Shown here piece by piece: positions 44,869-54,900 of a stretch of 64,000 nucleotides of DNA. Under the pieces are notes generated by a model that was not told the origin of the DNA, did no database searches, and worked only from the letters and a program-made list of their open reading frames with translations. Position 1 is the stretch's first letter. Each line of letters begins with the position of its first letter. The translations under genes were made by a program, and so were the position numbers. Source of the DNA: Mesorhizobium loti (GTDB lineage Bacteria; Pseudomonadota; Alphaproteobacteria; Rhizobiales; Rhizobiaceae); NCBI RefSeq assembly GCF_003148495.1, contig NZ_QGGH01000016.1, positions 1 through 64,000 on the forward strand, given 5' to 3'.

Positions 44869-46521
44869 ATGAGCGGGGTGGCGCGTGAAGAAGTTAATCC
44901 GGTGTCATCGGCAACGTTCGCGCCGCTCGAGAATTCAACTTTCCGTCCGATCTGGATTGCCACACAGGTATCCAGTCTAGGGTGGCTGATTCAAATGGTT
45001 GCCATCAGTTGGCTGATGGCGACCATTTCGACATCGGATGTGATGGTCGCCTTGGTGCAGGCTTCGACAACCTTGCCCACATTCCTCCTGTCAATTATCG
45101 CCGGCGCCCTAGCGGACAATTACAGCCGCCGCAATCTCATGTTCGCTGGCTGGTGCGTGATAGCATTGTCCTCGACGATGCTGACTGTTCTTGCAGGTCT
45201 CGGAATTTTCAATCCATGGATGGTTCTTGCATTCAGCTGTTTGGCCGGAGTAGGCGCCGCTTTCACCGACCCCGCCTGGCACGCGTCGGTTGGCGATATC
45301 CTGCGAAAGCGCGATGTTCCGGCCGCCGTCACGCTTATCTCGGTCGGATATAACGCCGTCCGAAGCATCGGTCCCGCTCTCGGTGGCGTCGTCGTTGCTT
45401 CCTTTGGCCCTTTGACGGCTTTCGCAGTGGCGACGCTTACATATCTGATGCTGCTGTGGACCATAGGGCGCTGCAAATGGCATGTTCGCTCGTCACCGCT
45501 GCCGAGTGAACCATTGACCACGGCGATCCATGACGGAGCGCGCTTCACTGCCCTGTCATCCGAAATCAAGGCAGCAATTGCCCGCGGTGCCCTTTTTGGG
45601 CTGACGAGCATCTCTATACTAGCGCTCTTGCCTCTCGTCGCACGCGATCAGCTGGGGGGAGGGCCAGTCGTTTACGGCATCCTGATGGCCGGCTTCGGGA
45701 CCGGCGCCTTGTTCGCCGGCATCTGCAACAACATTCTGAGACGGAGGCTGTCCCAGGAACGTTTGACGACACTGTCGTGCATCGCCTGTGCGGCTTGTTG
45801 TCTATCGCTTGCTTTCACCCCCTCGGTGGCGGTGGCGGCTATCGCGCTGGCGCTCGGCGGCGCGGGCTGGGTCGTGACCTGGACCGGGCTGGACGTAAGC
45901 GTCCAGTTGGCGAGTCCAAGGTGGGTCGTTGGTCGCACGCTCTCGATCTATTATGCCCTTTCATCCGGCGGCATCGCGGCTGGCAGCTGGCTGTGGGGTA
46001 CGGTGGCCGAGAGCTATTCGCTGAGCTCGGCTCTGGAGCTTTCAGGTGGCGCGCTGGTGCTGGTCGCTGGCACCGGCTTCCTGCTGCCCATCCGTCAATG
46101 GAAAGATTCCGATCAGGCTCCTCTTGGCTTCGAAACGCCTCAGGTTGCCCTGGATTTGAAGCCCCGAAGCGGGCCGATCGTCGCCAAGATCGAATATTCA
46201 ATACCCGAAGCAAATGTCGAAGCGTTCCTGGAGCAGATGCGGGAACGGCGGCGAGTACAAAGCGGCGTTGGTGCGCGACACTGGAATCTCCAGCGCGACC
46301 TCCAGCAGCCTTCGCGTTGGACAGAAACCTTCCGCACCCCGACCTGGATGGACTACCTTCGTCTGAACCACCGCCTTACGGCAGCCGACAAGGAGTTGGA
46401 CCAGCGTCTCCTCGCATTGCACCTGGGAGATCTTCCTCCTCGAACCACGCTTGCGATCGAGCGGCCGACTGGAGCTGGCCGCAAGCGGGACCAATCGATG
46501 CGGTTCTTTTTCCGGCGTTGA
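44869..46521 (+). CDS. MFS exporter (EntS-like, MFS_3) with C-terminal ABM-like extension
   Basis: The 550-residue protein has about twelve membrane helices and the MFS loop (GALADNYSRRNLM). It belongs to the EntS/DUF894 branch, whose members export siderophores and other small molecules. The last 120 residues (from about VAKIEYSIPEANVEAFLEQM) are soluble and resemble a dimeric alpha-beta barrel (antibiotic-biosynthesis-monooxygenase-like) domain seen in some family members. ATG 44869 is supported by GAAGGGAGG. Its place directly after the gibberellin operon invites, but does not prove, a role in export of diterpenoids. Confidence 0.8.
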   Translation: MSGVAREEVNPVSSATFAPLENSTFRPIWIATQVSSLGWLIQMVAISWLMATISTSDVMVALVQASTTLPTFLLSIIAGALADNYSRRNLMFAGWCVIALSSTMLTVLAGLGIFNPWMVLAFSCLAGVGAAFTDPAWHASVGDILRKRDVPAAVTLISVGYNAVRSIGPALGGVVVASFGPLTAFAVATLTYLMLLWTIGRCKWHVRSSPLPSEPLTTAIHDGARFTALSSEIKAAIARGALFGLTSISILALLPLVARDQLGGGPVVYGILMAGFGTGALFAGICNNILRRRLSQERLTTLSCIACAACCLSLAFTPSVAVAAIALALGGAGWVVTWTGLDVSVQLASPRWVVGRTLSIYYALSSGGIAAGSWLWGTVAESYSLSSALELSGGALVLVAGTGFLLPIRQWKDSDQAPLGFETPQVALDLKPRSGPIVAKIEYSIPEANVEAFLEQMRERRRVQSGVGARHWNLQRDLQQPSRWTETFRTPTWMDYLRLNHRLTAADKELDQRLLALHLGDLPPRTTLAIERPTGAGRKRDQSMRFFFRR

Positions 46522-46880
46522 CATCCGTCCAGGCGTCCGCGCTGGTGAGACAGGATGGGTTGGAAACGAGCCAACGCTCTCACCATCCGTTTTGCAGATC
46601 GGCTTCGATCCATTCGGGTGGTTGCCGAGCCGGCATTATGGGCGGCTCAGACGTATCCTTGTCGGAGAGATTCCTCGGCACTCGAGCGTCTTGCAGCGCG
46701 TTGCGCTCAAGCTCACCGGCACCTGTTCGGTGCGTTCCCAAACAGAGCAATGGCTTTTCGCGCCGCAACCCCGAGGTGGGCTTGTAATTTTCGTTTTTGC
46801 TGGGTTTAACTCTACGAAATATGAACAGGATCGGCTTCACGGCCCGTCTGGTTCGCACTGGCCACAGGGAATACACAGAT

Positions 46881-47093
46881 ATGGCGACCGGAACAGTGAA
46901 GTGGTTCAACAGCACCAAAGGTTTTGGCTTCATCCAGCCCGATGACGGCGGTCAGGACGTTTTCGTCCATATTTCAGCTGTAGAACGGGCTGGACTTTCA
47001 AACCTCGTTGATGGGCAGAAGATCAAGTACGAGATCGAGCAGGACCGCCGTAGCGGCAAGTCCTCCGCAGGTAGTCTCAGCAAGGTAGGCTGA
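46881..47093 (+). CDS. Cold-shock family protein
   Basis: The 70-residue CspA-type protein has both RNA-binding motifs: KGFGFI and DVFVHI. ATG 46881 gives the standard MATGTVKWFN start; the longer frame from 46797 is the 5' leader. The C-terminus is about normal length. The family binds single-stranded RNA and melts structure. Its leader of more than 100 bases is also normal for this family. Confidence 0.9.
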   Translation: MATGTVKWFNSTKGFGFIQPDDGGQDVFVHISAVERAGLSNLVDGQKIKYEIEQDRRSGKSSAGSLSKVG

Positions 47094-47314
47094 TTTTCTC
47101 GTCGGACCCGCAGAGCGCGAAGGATAAGTCAAGCCGAAGGTACCATCGTCATTCGCGGGGCGTATCGCGACGGACTCTCTTATATGAGACGATCCTGATG
47201 CGTCACGCAAACGGTGAATCACGAACGCTCTCGCCGCAAACCCTTCCGCCCGGAAATCTGCCCCGGTTACGGCTCGCGGCGTATCCCAGAGTTGGGAGAA
47301 GCTTCTGCCAGACT

Positions 47315-47326
47315 ACAACTGTAACC
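47315..47326 (+). promoter_or_regulatory. Weak vir-box candidate upstream of the VirF-like gene
   Basis: TACAACTGTAAC matches the VirG binding consensus TNCAATTGAAAY at 10 of 12 positions and lies 72 bases before the start at 47399. Suggestive only. Confidence 0.35.
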
Positions 47327-47398
47327 TCATATCGGTTTAGCAGGTCAAGCGTCGGTGGTACCCTGATTGGGTAACTTAACGACTTTGGAGGCCGAGCA

Positions 47399-48262
47399 AT
47401 GGATCGCGATAACAAACGGGCACGCGCAGCTGCAAGTTCATCCCAAGACGTGGGGAATCGCAGTACCCTCCGTGACCTTCCATACGGACCATTGACCGAT
47501 GTTGCAGAACGGCTGGTAAGCGCTAACCCGCGCGATACAGCGCGAAATCTTGGGACCTTCAAAGAACTCGGGAGGCGAGAGCGCATAGCCGTTCGGGGCA
47601 CTCGAACCGAGCCAGAAACTGACCTCGCGAAGTTTGAAACGCGGACCAATCAGCTTGGACGATCAGCCGTCGATCTGGGGGATAAATTGACTGCCGGGTT
47701 GGGACACACCCCGGATGAAGTAGCATTGGAGCAATTCAGAGCAGTCAGTAACGTGTCTCATTACCTTCGGCCAGAGACACAAGATAGTATTGTTAATCGC
47801 ATTGGCAACATGGACCCACCTTCGCAAGCTATCGGAGCGCTTTACGCTGCGCAAAACTTCAGCAAGTTTAACGCTGAAAATAAAGCTCGCATTTTTGATC
47901 AGGCCGCTGAATTGGCTACCGATCCGGATGGCCACGTCAGGTCGACAGCATCCAATGCTATGTACGCGATGTATCACCAGTTGGATCCAAATCAACAGGC
48001 CCAAGCTCACTCGATTCCCGGCATGCAAGACATCTTGCCGCAGATGCCTCCTCCGCGGCATGCAGCAGAGGAACGCAGTGCGGATCTGGACGCCCACATA
48101 GCAGGTATTGGGGCTGCAGTCCGTGATACAGTTGGCCCGCAAACCTCCCACGAACAGCTGCAGCGGGGTGGTCAAGTCGGCCGGGACATAAGCCACTCCT
48201 ACAATCACGCCCGAGAGGATCTAATGGAGGCTAGGAGAAGCAGAGATCGCACCGGCCGTTGA
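47399..48262 (+). CDS. VirF-like F-box type IV effector (Msi061-type)
   Basis: The 287-residue protein has an N-terminal F-box-like block (about 24-60: LRDLPYGPLTDVAERLV, then NPRDTARNL) that aligns with Agrobacterium VirF (LPDHVLTEVAKRLATNNPVE). The adjoining RTEP...KFETR segment also matches. VirF enters plant cells through VirB/VirD4 and joins SCF ubiquitin ligases; M. loti R7A Msi061 is the rhizobial counterpart. The C-terminus NHAREDLMEARRSRDRTGR has the arginine-rich transport-signal pattern. Residues 192-287 are duplicated in the effector at 50259 (73 of 96 identical by my count). GGAGG lies upstream of the ATG. Confidence 0.85.
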   Translation: MDRDNKRARAAASSSQDVGNRSTLRDLPYGPLTDVAERLVSANPRDTARNLGTFKELGRRERIAVRGTRTEPETDLAKFETRTNQLGRSAVDLGDKLTAGLGHTPDEVALEQFRAVSNVSHYLRPETQDSIVNRIGNMDPPSQAIGALYAAQNFSKFNAENKARIFDQAAELATDPDGHVRSTASNAMYAMYHQLDPNQQAQAHSIPGMQDILPQMPPPRHAAEERSADLDAHIAGIGAAVRDTVGPQTSHEQLQRGGQVGRDISHSYNHAREDLMEARRSRDRTGR

Positions 48263-48506
48263 GGTCTCGGCCATGGCAGTAACGCTTCCTCTCCCGAATT
48301 CCGTTCACGGCCTTGCTGTTTCCAATTCCCTGGCCGTCGACGTAGCTGCCTAGTGAAACTTTCAAAATCCACGTCTGCCGGGTGGCGCGATGCAAGCATC
48401 GCACCACCCGCTGCGGCATCGATCTGTCGAGCGTCGGCATCGCGCGACCTCGGTTCGGTGTCAAAAGCAAGCGCAGCATCAGCACGGCTAATTCGGCCAT
48501 GGAACA

Positions 48507-50198
48507 ATGTCTTCTACAAAAACGACGTCCCCCAACATAGCCATTAGCATCGCGTGCTCACTCGCCTTGGGGTTCTGTGCGGCAAGTCTGTACGCAACCT
48601 TCCGCCACGGGGGTAGCGGCGAGGCTCTGATGGCGTTTGATGTCCGTGCCTTTTGGTTTGAGACGCCCTTCTATTTGGGTTTCGCAACCCCCGTTTTCTA
48701 TCAGGGCGCGGCTATCGTGCTCTCGACATCCGCGGTTGTCTTGCTGATTCAGCAGTTCGTATTGCGCCGCAAGCTCGAACACCACGGGACCGCTCGTTGG
48801 GCTCGAGTGGATGAAATGCGACGCACGGGATATCTGCGACGATACCGTGGCGTGACAGGGCCGGTCTTCGGGAAGACGAGTGGTCCTTTCTGGCCTGGCT
48901 ATTACCTGACCAATGGCGAGCAGCCTCACAGCCTCATCGTTGCGCCGACCCGCGCTGGCAAGGGTGTCGGCATAGTCATTCCAACGCTACTTACATTTAA
49001 AGGCTCTGTGATAGCTCTGGACGTCAAGGGGGAGCTCTTTGAGCTCACATCGAGGGCGCGTAAAGCCGCAGGCCACGAAGTGTTCAAATTCGCGCCACTG
49101 GATTCAGAGCGGCGCACAAACTGCTACAATCCACTGTTGGATCTCATAGCACTGCATCCACAGCAGCAATTCACCGAAGCCCGCCGCTTGGCCGCGAACC
49201 TGATTACGGCCAAGGGGGAGGGGGCGGAAGGTTTCGTCAGCGGCGCGCGAGATATCTTTGTCGCGGGGATCCTTGCCTGCATCGAGCGGGGCACGCCAAC
49301 AATCGGCGCCGTCTATGATCTGTTCGCTCAGCCGGGGGAGAAGTTTAAGCTCTTCGCGCAGCTCGCCATGGAGACCCGGAACAAAGAGGCACAACGCATC
49401 TTCGACGACATGGCGGGGAACGACACGAAAATCCTAACCTCCTACACGTCCGTGCTCGGCGATGGCGGGCTCAACTTGTGGGCGGATCCGGCTGTCAAGG
49501 CGGCTACAAGTCGCTCGGACTTTTCGGTCTATGATCTTCGCCGTCGCAGAACGTGCATCTATCTTTGCGTTGGTCCGAACGACCTTGAGGTGATCGCGCC
49601 TTTGATACGCTTATTTTTTCAGCAAACCGTTTCAATTCTACAGCGGTCGCTGCCCCGCCAGGACGAAAAGCACGAGGTTCTCTTTCTGCTCGATGAGTTC
49701 AAGCACTTGGGGAAGCTGGAGGCGATCGAGACCGCAATTACGACTATCGCGGGCTACAAGGGGCGTTTCATGCTCATCATCCAAAGCCTTTCGGCACTAA
49801 CGGGGGCTTATGGAGAGGCTGGTAAGCAGAATTTTCTCAGCAATACCGGACTGCAAGTGTTCATGGCCACGGCCGATGACGAGACTCCAACCTACATTTC
49901 CAAAGCCATCGGTGAATACACGTTTGAAGCCAAATCGATTTCCTACAGCCAGTCGCGAGCGTTCGACCGGAACATTCAGAATTCGTTTCAAGGTGCGCCG
50001 CTGCTGCGTCCCGAACAGGTTCGGCTGCTCAATGACGAGTACGAGATTGTTCTCATCAAAGGTCTGCCACCATTGCAATTGAGGAAGGTGCGATATTTTT
50101 CGGACCGCATCCTTAAACGCATCTTTGAAAGCCAGACAGGCGCCCTCCCGGAGCCGGCACCCTTGATGGAAGCTCATCCAGATGACACTGACGGTTAA
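48507..50198 (+). CDS. virD4: Type IV coupling protein VirD4
   Basis: The 563-residue protein has two N-terminal membrane helices (about 10-30 and 55-85) and the TraG/VirD4 ATPase core: Walker A PTRAGKGVG (residues 147-155), Walker B EVLFLLDEFKHLGKL. VirD4 recruits effectors carrying C-terminal signals to the VirB channel at the inner membrane. It is placed between two effector genes. It is shorter than Agrobacterium VirD4 at the C-terminus, and a second copy of its 3' end (51604-51942) has a different terminal sequence. Confidence 0.95.
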   Translation: MSSTKTTSPNIAISIACSLALGFCAASLYATFRHGGSGEALMAFDVRAFWFETPFYLGFATPVFYQGAAIVLSTSAVVLLIQQFVLRRKLEHHGTARWARVDEMRRTGYLRRYRGVTGPVFGKTSGPFWPGYYLTNGEQPHSLIVAPTRAGKGVGIVIPTLLTFKGSVIALDVKGELFELTSRARKAAGHEVFKFAPLDSERRTNCYNPLLDLIALHPQQQFTEARRLAANLITAKGEGAEGFVSGARDIFVAGILACIERGTPTIGAVYDLFAQPGEKFKLFAQLAMETRNKEAQRIFDDMAGNDTKILTSYTSVLGDGGLNLWADPAVKAATSRSDFSVYDLRRRRTCIYLCVGPNDLEVIAPLIRLFFQQTVSILQRSLPRQDEKHEVLFLLDEFKHLGKLEAIETAITTIAGYKGRFMLIIQSLSALTGAYGEAGKQNFLSNTGLQVFMATADDETPTYISKAIGEYTFEAKSISYSQSRAFDRNIQNSFQGAPLLRPEQVRLLNDEYEIVLIKGLPPLQLRKVRYFSDRILKRIFESQTGALPEPAPLMEAHPDDTDG

Positions 50199-50258
50199 GC
50201 GCCCGTCTCGCGTATCCCGTCCCTCGGCGATCAGAAACTCCACTACAGGTGAACGGCT

Positions 50259-51593
50259 ATGGGAATTTGCATCTCCAAATCCTCCGGATCGACTCGACAT
50301 GCCACATATGACACGGAAGAGTCGCCGCGAGAATCCACGGCAGCGCTGAAGGTCTCCGTGGGCACGCCTGCCGACAGGTTGCGACGGGGCGGAGATGCGC
50401 CTCTGGAGCCACATCAGATCCAGCAGGCCGCCTATCATATGGGAGCGTGTGTCGTCGGTGACGACGTCACCAGCCCGATAAGACTCGCGACAGCGGGGCA
50501 AACAGTTCACGACGTTCGCCTGCTGCTCAAGCATGGCCGGGGAAACGTTAAGGTGGACGACATTCCCTCTCACGGCCACAACAGCATCGGATCGTCGGTT
50601 GCAATGATGGGAGCAGACGACAACATTAAGGTTGCAGTGGCCGTAGTCATGGGAGCGGCGTGCTGCAATCAGACCGCTCCCCTTTCCGCTATCGTCCACG
50701 CCCCACACATGGCGGCCGACGAGCGGAGTATGACCTCTAGTGCTTCCGTGTCAATGAAAGAGATAACCGACGAAGGTGATGAGATCCCAGTCAAGGCGGG
50801 TCACATTTGGAACGAACTGCGGCGCGGAAGCCGCGACCCGAGGTCGACCGTGGTTATGGATGCCTGGGCCAACGGTCCCGCTGTTCGGTTGAAAGACAGC
50901 GCATGGAGCGGAGTGCCGGTCAAGGAAGGTCATTGGTCGATGGACAAAAGCACCGCCGAATTCCTGAAAAACCGTGTTGAGGGGTTGATTCCGTTCGTGC
51001 ATCCGGACACAAATGAACAGACTGCCAACGATTTGCGCCGGAAGCAAAACGCACCCGTATCGTGGAAAAAATATGCAGAAGTACAAGTGATCTCACCCGA
51101 GTTCGCTGATAGTGTACGCAACGCATTGTCCCGTATTCCTGAAGACCAACAAAAGGAAATCGCATCACTGATGATTCAGGGAGCCTACGGAATGGATCCT
51201 TCCTCGCGCACGCACCAAGACGCAGTGGAATCAGTTCTGGTGGCCGCCAACCAACTGGACTCGCTGCCCCGGCCTCCTGTCGCGCCGCCGGAATTGGCGG
51301 TGTATCACCAGTTCGACGCAAATCAACAGGCCCAAGCTCACGCAGTTCCCGGCATGCAAGATATCTTGCCGCACATGCCTCCGCCGCGGCATGCAGTAGA
51401 GGAACGGAATGCGAATTTGGACGACCACATAGCAGGTATTGCGGCTTCAGTCCGTGATACAGTAGGCCCGCAAACCTCCCGTCAACAGCTGCGGCGGGGT
51501 GGTGAAATCGGGCAGTCCCTAAGTCACCCCTATAATCACGCCCGCGAGGATCTAATGGCTGCCTCCAGAAGCAGAGATCGCTCCGGCCGTTGA
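50259..51593 (+). CDS. Chimeric type IV effector: HopX/XopE-like N-terminus with VirF-type tail
   Basis: The 444-residue protein starts MGICISKSS, a good eukaryotic N-myristoylation signal (Gly2, Ser6, Lys7) with Cys4 for palmitoylation, as in Xanthomonas XopE proteins. The middle part shows features of the HopX/AvrPphE transglutaminase-like family, including VVMDAWANGPAVRLKDS (Asp201) and an upstream His182. The expected nucleophilic Cys in a GN-C-G motif is not seen; GRGNVKV stands where I would look for it. Residues 349-444 repeat the C-terminal module of the VirF-like effector and end NHAREDLMAASRSRDRSGR. AGGTGA precedes the ATG. It is probably delivered by VirB/VirD4 and targeted to the plant plasma membrane; enzymatic activity is doubtful. 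Confidence 0.75.
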   Translation: MGICISKSSGSTRHATYDTEESPRESTAALKVSVGTPADRLRRGGDAPLEPHQIQQAAYHMGACVVGDDVTSPIRLATAGQTVHDVRLLLKHGRGNVKVDDIPSHGHNSIGSSVAMMGADDNIKVAVAVVMGAACCNQTAPLSAIVHAPHMAADERSMTSSASVSMKEITDEGDEIPVKAGHIWNELRRGSRDPRSTVVMDAWANGPAVRLKDSAWSGVPVKEGHWSMDKSTAEFLKNRVEGLIPFVHPDTNEQTANDLRRKQNAPVSWKKYAEVQVISPEFADSVRNALSRIPEDQQKEIASLMIQGAYGMDPSSRTHQDAVESVLVAANQLDSLPRPPVAPPELAVYHQFDANQQAQAHAVPGMQDILPHMPPPRHAVEERNANLDDHIAGIAASVRDTVGPQTSRQQLRRGGEIGQSLSHPYNHAREDLMAASRSRDRSGR

Positions 51594-51603
51594 GGTCTCG
51601 GCC

Positions 51604-51942
51604 ATGGTAAGTGACGGTTTCTCCTCGAATCCCGTTCACGGCCTTGCCAGCCAGGCGCGAACGTTCGATTGGAACATTCAGAATTCGCATCAAGGTGCAC
51701 CGCTGCTGCGTCCCGAACAGGTTCGGCTGCTCGATGAAGACTACGAGATTGTTCTCATCAAAGGCCTGCCACCATTGCAATTGAGGAAGGTGCGATATTT
51801 TTCGGACCGCATCCTTAAACGCATCTTCGAAAGCCAGACAGGCGCCCTCCCGGAGCCGGTACCCTTGACGATAGCGGACGAGGGGCTCTCGGCAGAATCT
51901 CAACTCGATGACCCGCTGCGTGAATTGGCGCAGGATTTTTGA
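51604..51942 (+). pseudogene. virD4: Truncated second copy of the virD4 3' end
   Basis: From about 51655 the frame repeats the last part of VirD4 almost exactly (NIQNS-QGAPLLRPEQVRLL, then YEIVLIKGLPPLQLRKVRYF and RILKRIFESQTGALPEP). It then ends in a different tail (TIADEGLSAESQLDDPLREL). The sequence joining it to the preceding effector (GTTGAGGTCTCGGCCATGG) equals that between the VirF-like gene and virD4. It is the product of a tandem duplication with an internal deletion of about 1.6 kb. The remaining 112-codon frame lacks all ATPase motifs. Confidence 0.85.
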
Positions 51943-51967
51943 CGATACAGTTTGATGCGAGGCTAAT

Positions 51968-54900
51968 GTGGACCAGCGAAATAGTAATCCATCCCGTGTA
52001 ACAGCTTTGCCGCAGGTGCAGGACGCCGGCTTGGAAGAGGATCAAGCGGTCCAGGCCAGGCAAGTGGGCGTTGAGCAGCACCTTGCCGAGGCCCGGAGGC
52101 TGTTCGATCAAGCTGACGAGTCGCCAACCAATCCAGAGGAGCTTCAGCGACTGGACCAGGGGCTCCGCGAAGTGCTTCAGCAATGGCAGGATGAGCAAGC
52201 CGCCTCGCCTTCTTTCAGCGCTGAGGTTCCCGAGGCGCTCCGGCCGCTGTTCGATGATCGAGCTCACCAGCCGCCAACCAATGCAGAGGAGCTTCTGCGA
52301 CTGGAACAGGGGTTCCGCGAAGTGCTTCAGCAGCGGCAGGATGATCAAGCCGCCTCGTCTTCGCTCAGCAACCCAGGGATGCGTGCTGGACCGGAGGACC
52401 CCAATAGAAGCGTGTCGGAGGCTTTCGCAACATCTGGGCACGCCGGAGTTCAGGCCGCCGCCCCGCCAGTCTTGGCTGCCAGCCAACAGCAGATCCGGCC
52501 CTCGCCGGATGCGCTCGACCAGGGCAACCACCTGCCACCCCAGGGGGGCATCATCAACAATGAACATTCCACACCGCTGTTGCGGCCAGCGGAGAGGCAG
52601 AGGGCCGTGGATAGGCCGCAAGCCGTCGCCATTCAGCAGCAGCCGAGCGAAATCGGCAATTCAGGCGGCCGCATGCCGATGCAGCCCCCCATGCAGCAAT
52701 TGGGTGAATTGCCATTGCAAGGGGTACCGGTTCAAGGGACAGGGTCCGAACACATCGGAAGGCTGCATGCGGGAGCCGCGCCCTCAGCAAGGTCCGAGGC
52801 GCCCCCGGCTGCGATCGAGGACTCCATAAACGTTTCGTTCGCCGTCCCCAAAGACTTCTCCCATGGGACTCAACGCGTCCCAGACGCAATGCTCTCTTTC
52901 TTGGACCGCCCTGGCCCCTTGCCGGATGCTAGCCAAGCGCGGCAAGCGGGCTTTGAGCAGCACGTGGCCGAGCCGCGCCGAGCCGACCCTTTTGCGAGTG
53001 GCGCCCGTGCTTCCCGCTATCACCATCTGTCCGACGAACACCGGGACCTTATTGATAGAGCGATCGCCCACTCCCAGGAAAAATATGGCGAGACCACGGC
53101 CCGAAAATACACGTTTGCACTTCGCCGGTTGGCGAATGATCTCAGCGCTCGTGGCCAAGCGACCGATCTAAGAAATCACAAATCCCTGGTCGATCACGTC
53201 GGTGCCTTCTTTCCGAAAGACGTTGATATGAAGAGCGCGTTGAAGGCCCTGCGTGCGTATCATGAGCCGGGCTATTCAGCGACTGCTGGCGGCCCTGCTG
53301 CCAGCTATCCCCATCTGTCCGCCGAACACCGGGATGTTATTGATAAGGCGATCGACCGCGCTGCGGCTCAGCAAAACCAGAGCGCGGACACGCTGCGAAT
53401 ATACTCGAATGCGCTTCGCCGATTGGCGAATGATCTCGGCGCTCGTGGCCAAGCGACTGATCTAAAAAATCACCAATCCCTGGTCGATCACCTCGATACT
53501 TTCTTTCCGAATGACCAGAGCATTAAAACGGCGTTGAACGTCCTGCGTGCGTATCATGATCCGGGCTATGCAGCGACTGGCTGGTGGCCAGCGGCGGTGC
53601 CTTCAAAGCCAGATGCGCGTATCTTGGAAAAATTAAGCAGTGACAGCGAGTTGGCCTTAAGCACCCGTGTCGTCTATGGTCGTCTTCTTCGCAGATTTTC
53701 TGAGCAGCTTGAGAGTCGGGGCCAGACGATCTCTGGGATGGATCACAATTCGCGGACCGAACTCGCCGAGGCGTTGTTTCCAGGCAACAAGAAACTCCGC
53801 TTGGCGCTGCAGCGGGTTCACAATGCGGAGATTCCCGAGGCCTTGCGGCCGCTGTTCGATAATCGAGCTCACAAGCCGCCAACCAATCCAGAGGAGCTTC
53901 TGCGACTGGAACAGGAGTTCCGCGAAGTGCTTCAGCAGCGGCAGGATGATCAAGCCGCCTCGTCTTCGCTCAGCAACCCAGGGATGCGTGCTGGACCGGA
54001 GGACCCCAATAGAAGCGTGTCGGACGCTTTCGCAACATCTGGGCACGCCGGAGTTCAGGCCGCCGCTCCGCCAGTCTTGGCTGCCAGCCAACAGCAGATC
54101 CGGCCCTCGCCGGATGCGCTTGACCAGGGCAACCACCTGCCACCCCAGGGGGGCATCATCAACAACGAACATTCCACAGCGCTGTTCCGGCCAGCGAAGA
54201 GGCAGAGGGCCCTGAATACGCCGCAAGCCGCCGCCATTCAGCAGCAGCCGCGCGAAATCGGCAATTCAGGCGGCCGCGTGCCGATGCAGCCTCCCATGCG
54301 GCAATTGGGTGAATTGCCATTGCAAGGGGTACCGGTTCAAGGGACAGGGTCCGAACACATCGGAAGGCTGCATGCGGAGGCCGCGCCCTCCGCAAGGGCT
54401 GAGGCACCCCCCGCTGCCATCGAGAACTCCATAAACGTCTCATTCGCCGTCCCCCAAGGCTTCTCCCATGGGACCCAACGCGTCCCAGACGCGATGCTCT
54501 CTTCCTTGAACCGCCCTGGCCCCTTGCCGGATGCTGGCCAAGCGCGGCAAGCGGGTTTTGAGCAGCACGTGGCCGAGCCGCGCCGAGCCGAACCTGTCGC
54601 GAGTGGCGCCCGTGCCACCGGCTATCCCCATTTGTCCGACGAACACCGGGACCTTATCGATAAGGCGATCGCCCACGCTGCGGCTCAGCAAAAATATAGC
54701 GAGAGCACGGTCCTAAAATACAGGTATGCACTTCGCCGGTTGGCAAATGATCTCGGCGCTCGTGGCCAAGCGACCGATCTAAAAAATCACCAATCCCTGG
54801 TCGATCACCTCGATGCTTTCTTTCCGAAAAGCGATGATATGAAGAGCGCGTTGCACGTCCTGCGTGCGTATCATGAGCCGGGCTATTCAGCGTCTGTTGG

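Noticed and set aside
48346..48357. vir-box-like GCCTAGTGAAAC upstream of virD4
   Set aside because: At least four mismatches to the consensus; virD4 may be transcribed from the preceding effector promoter.
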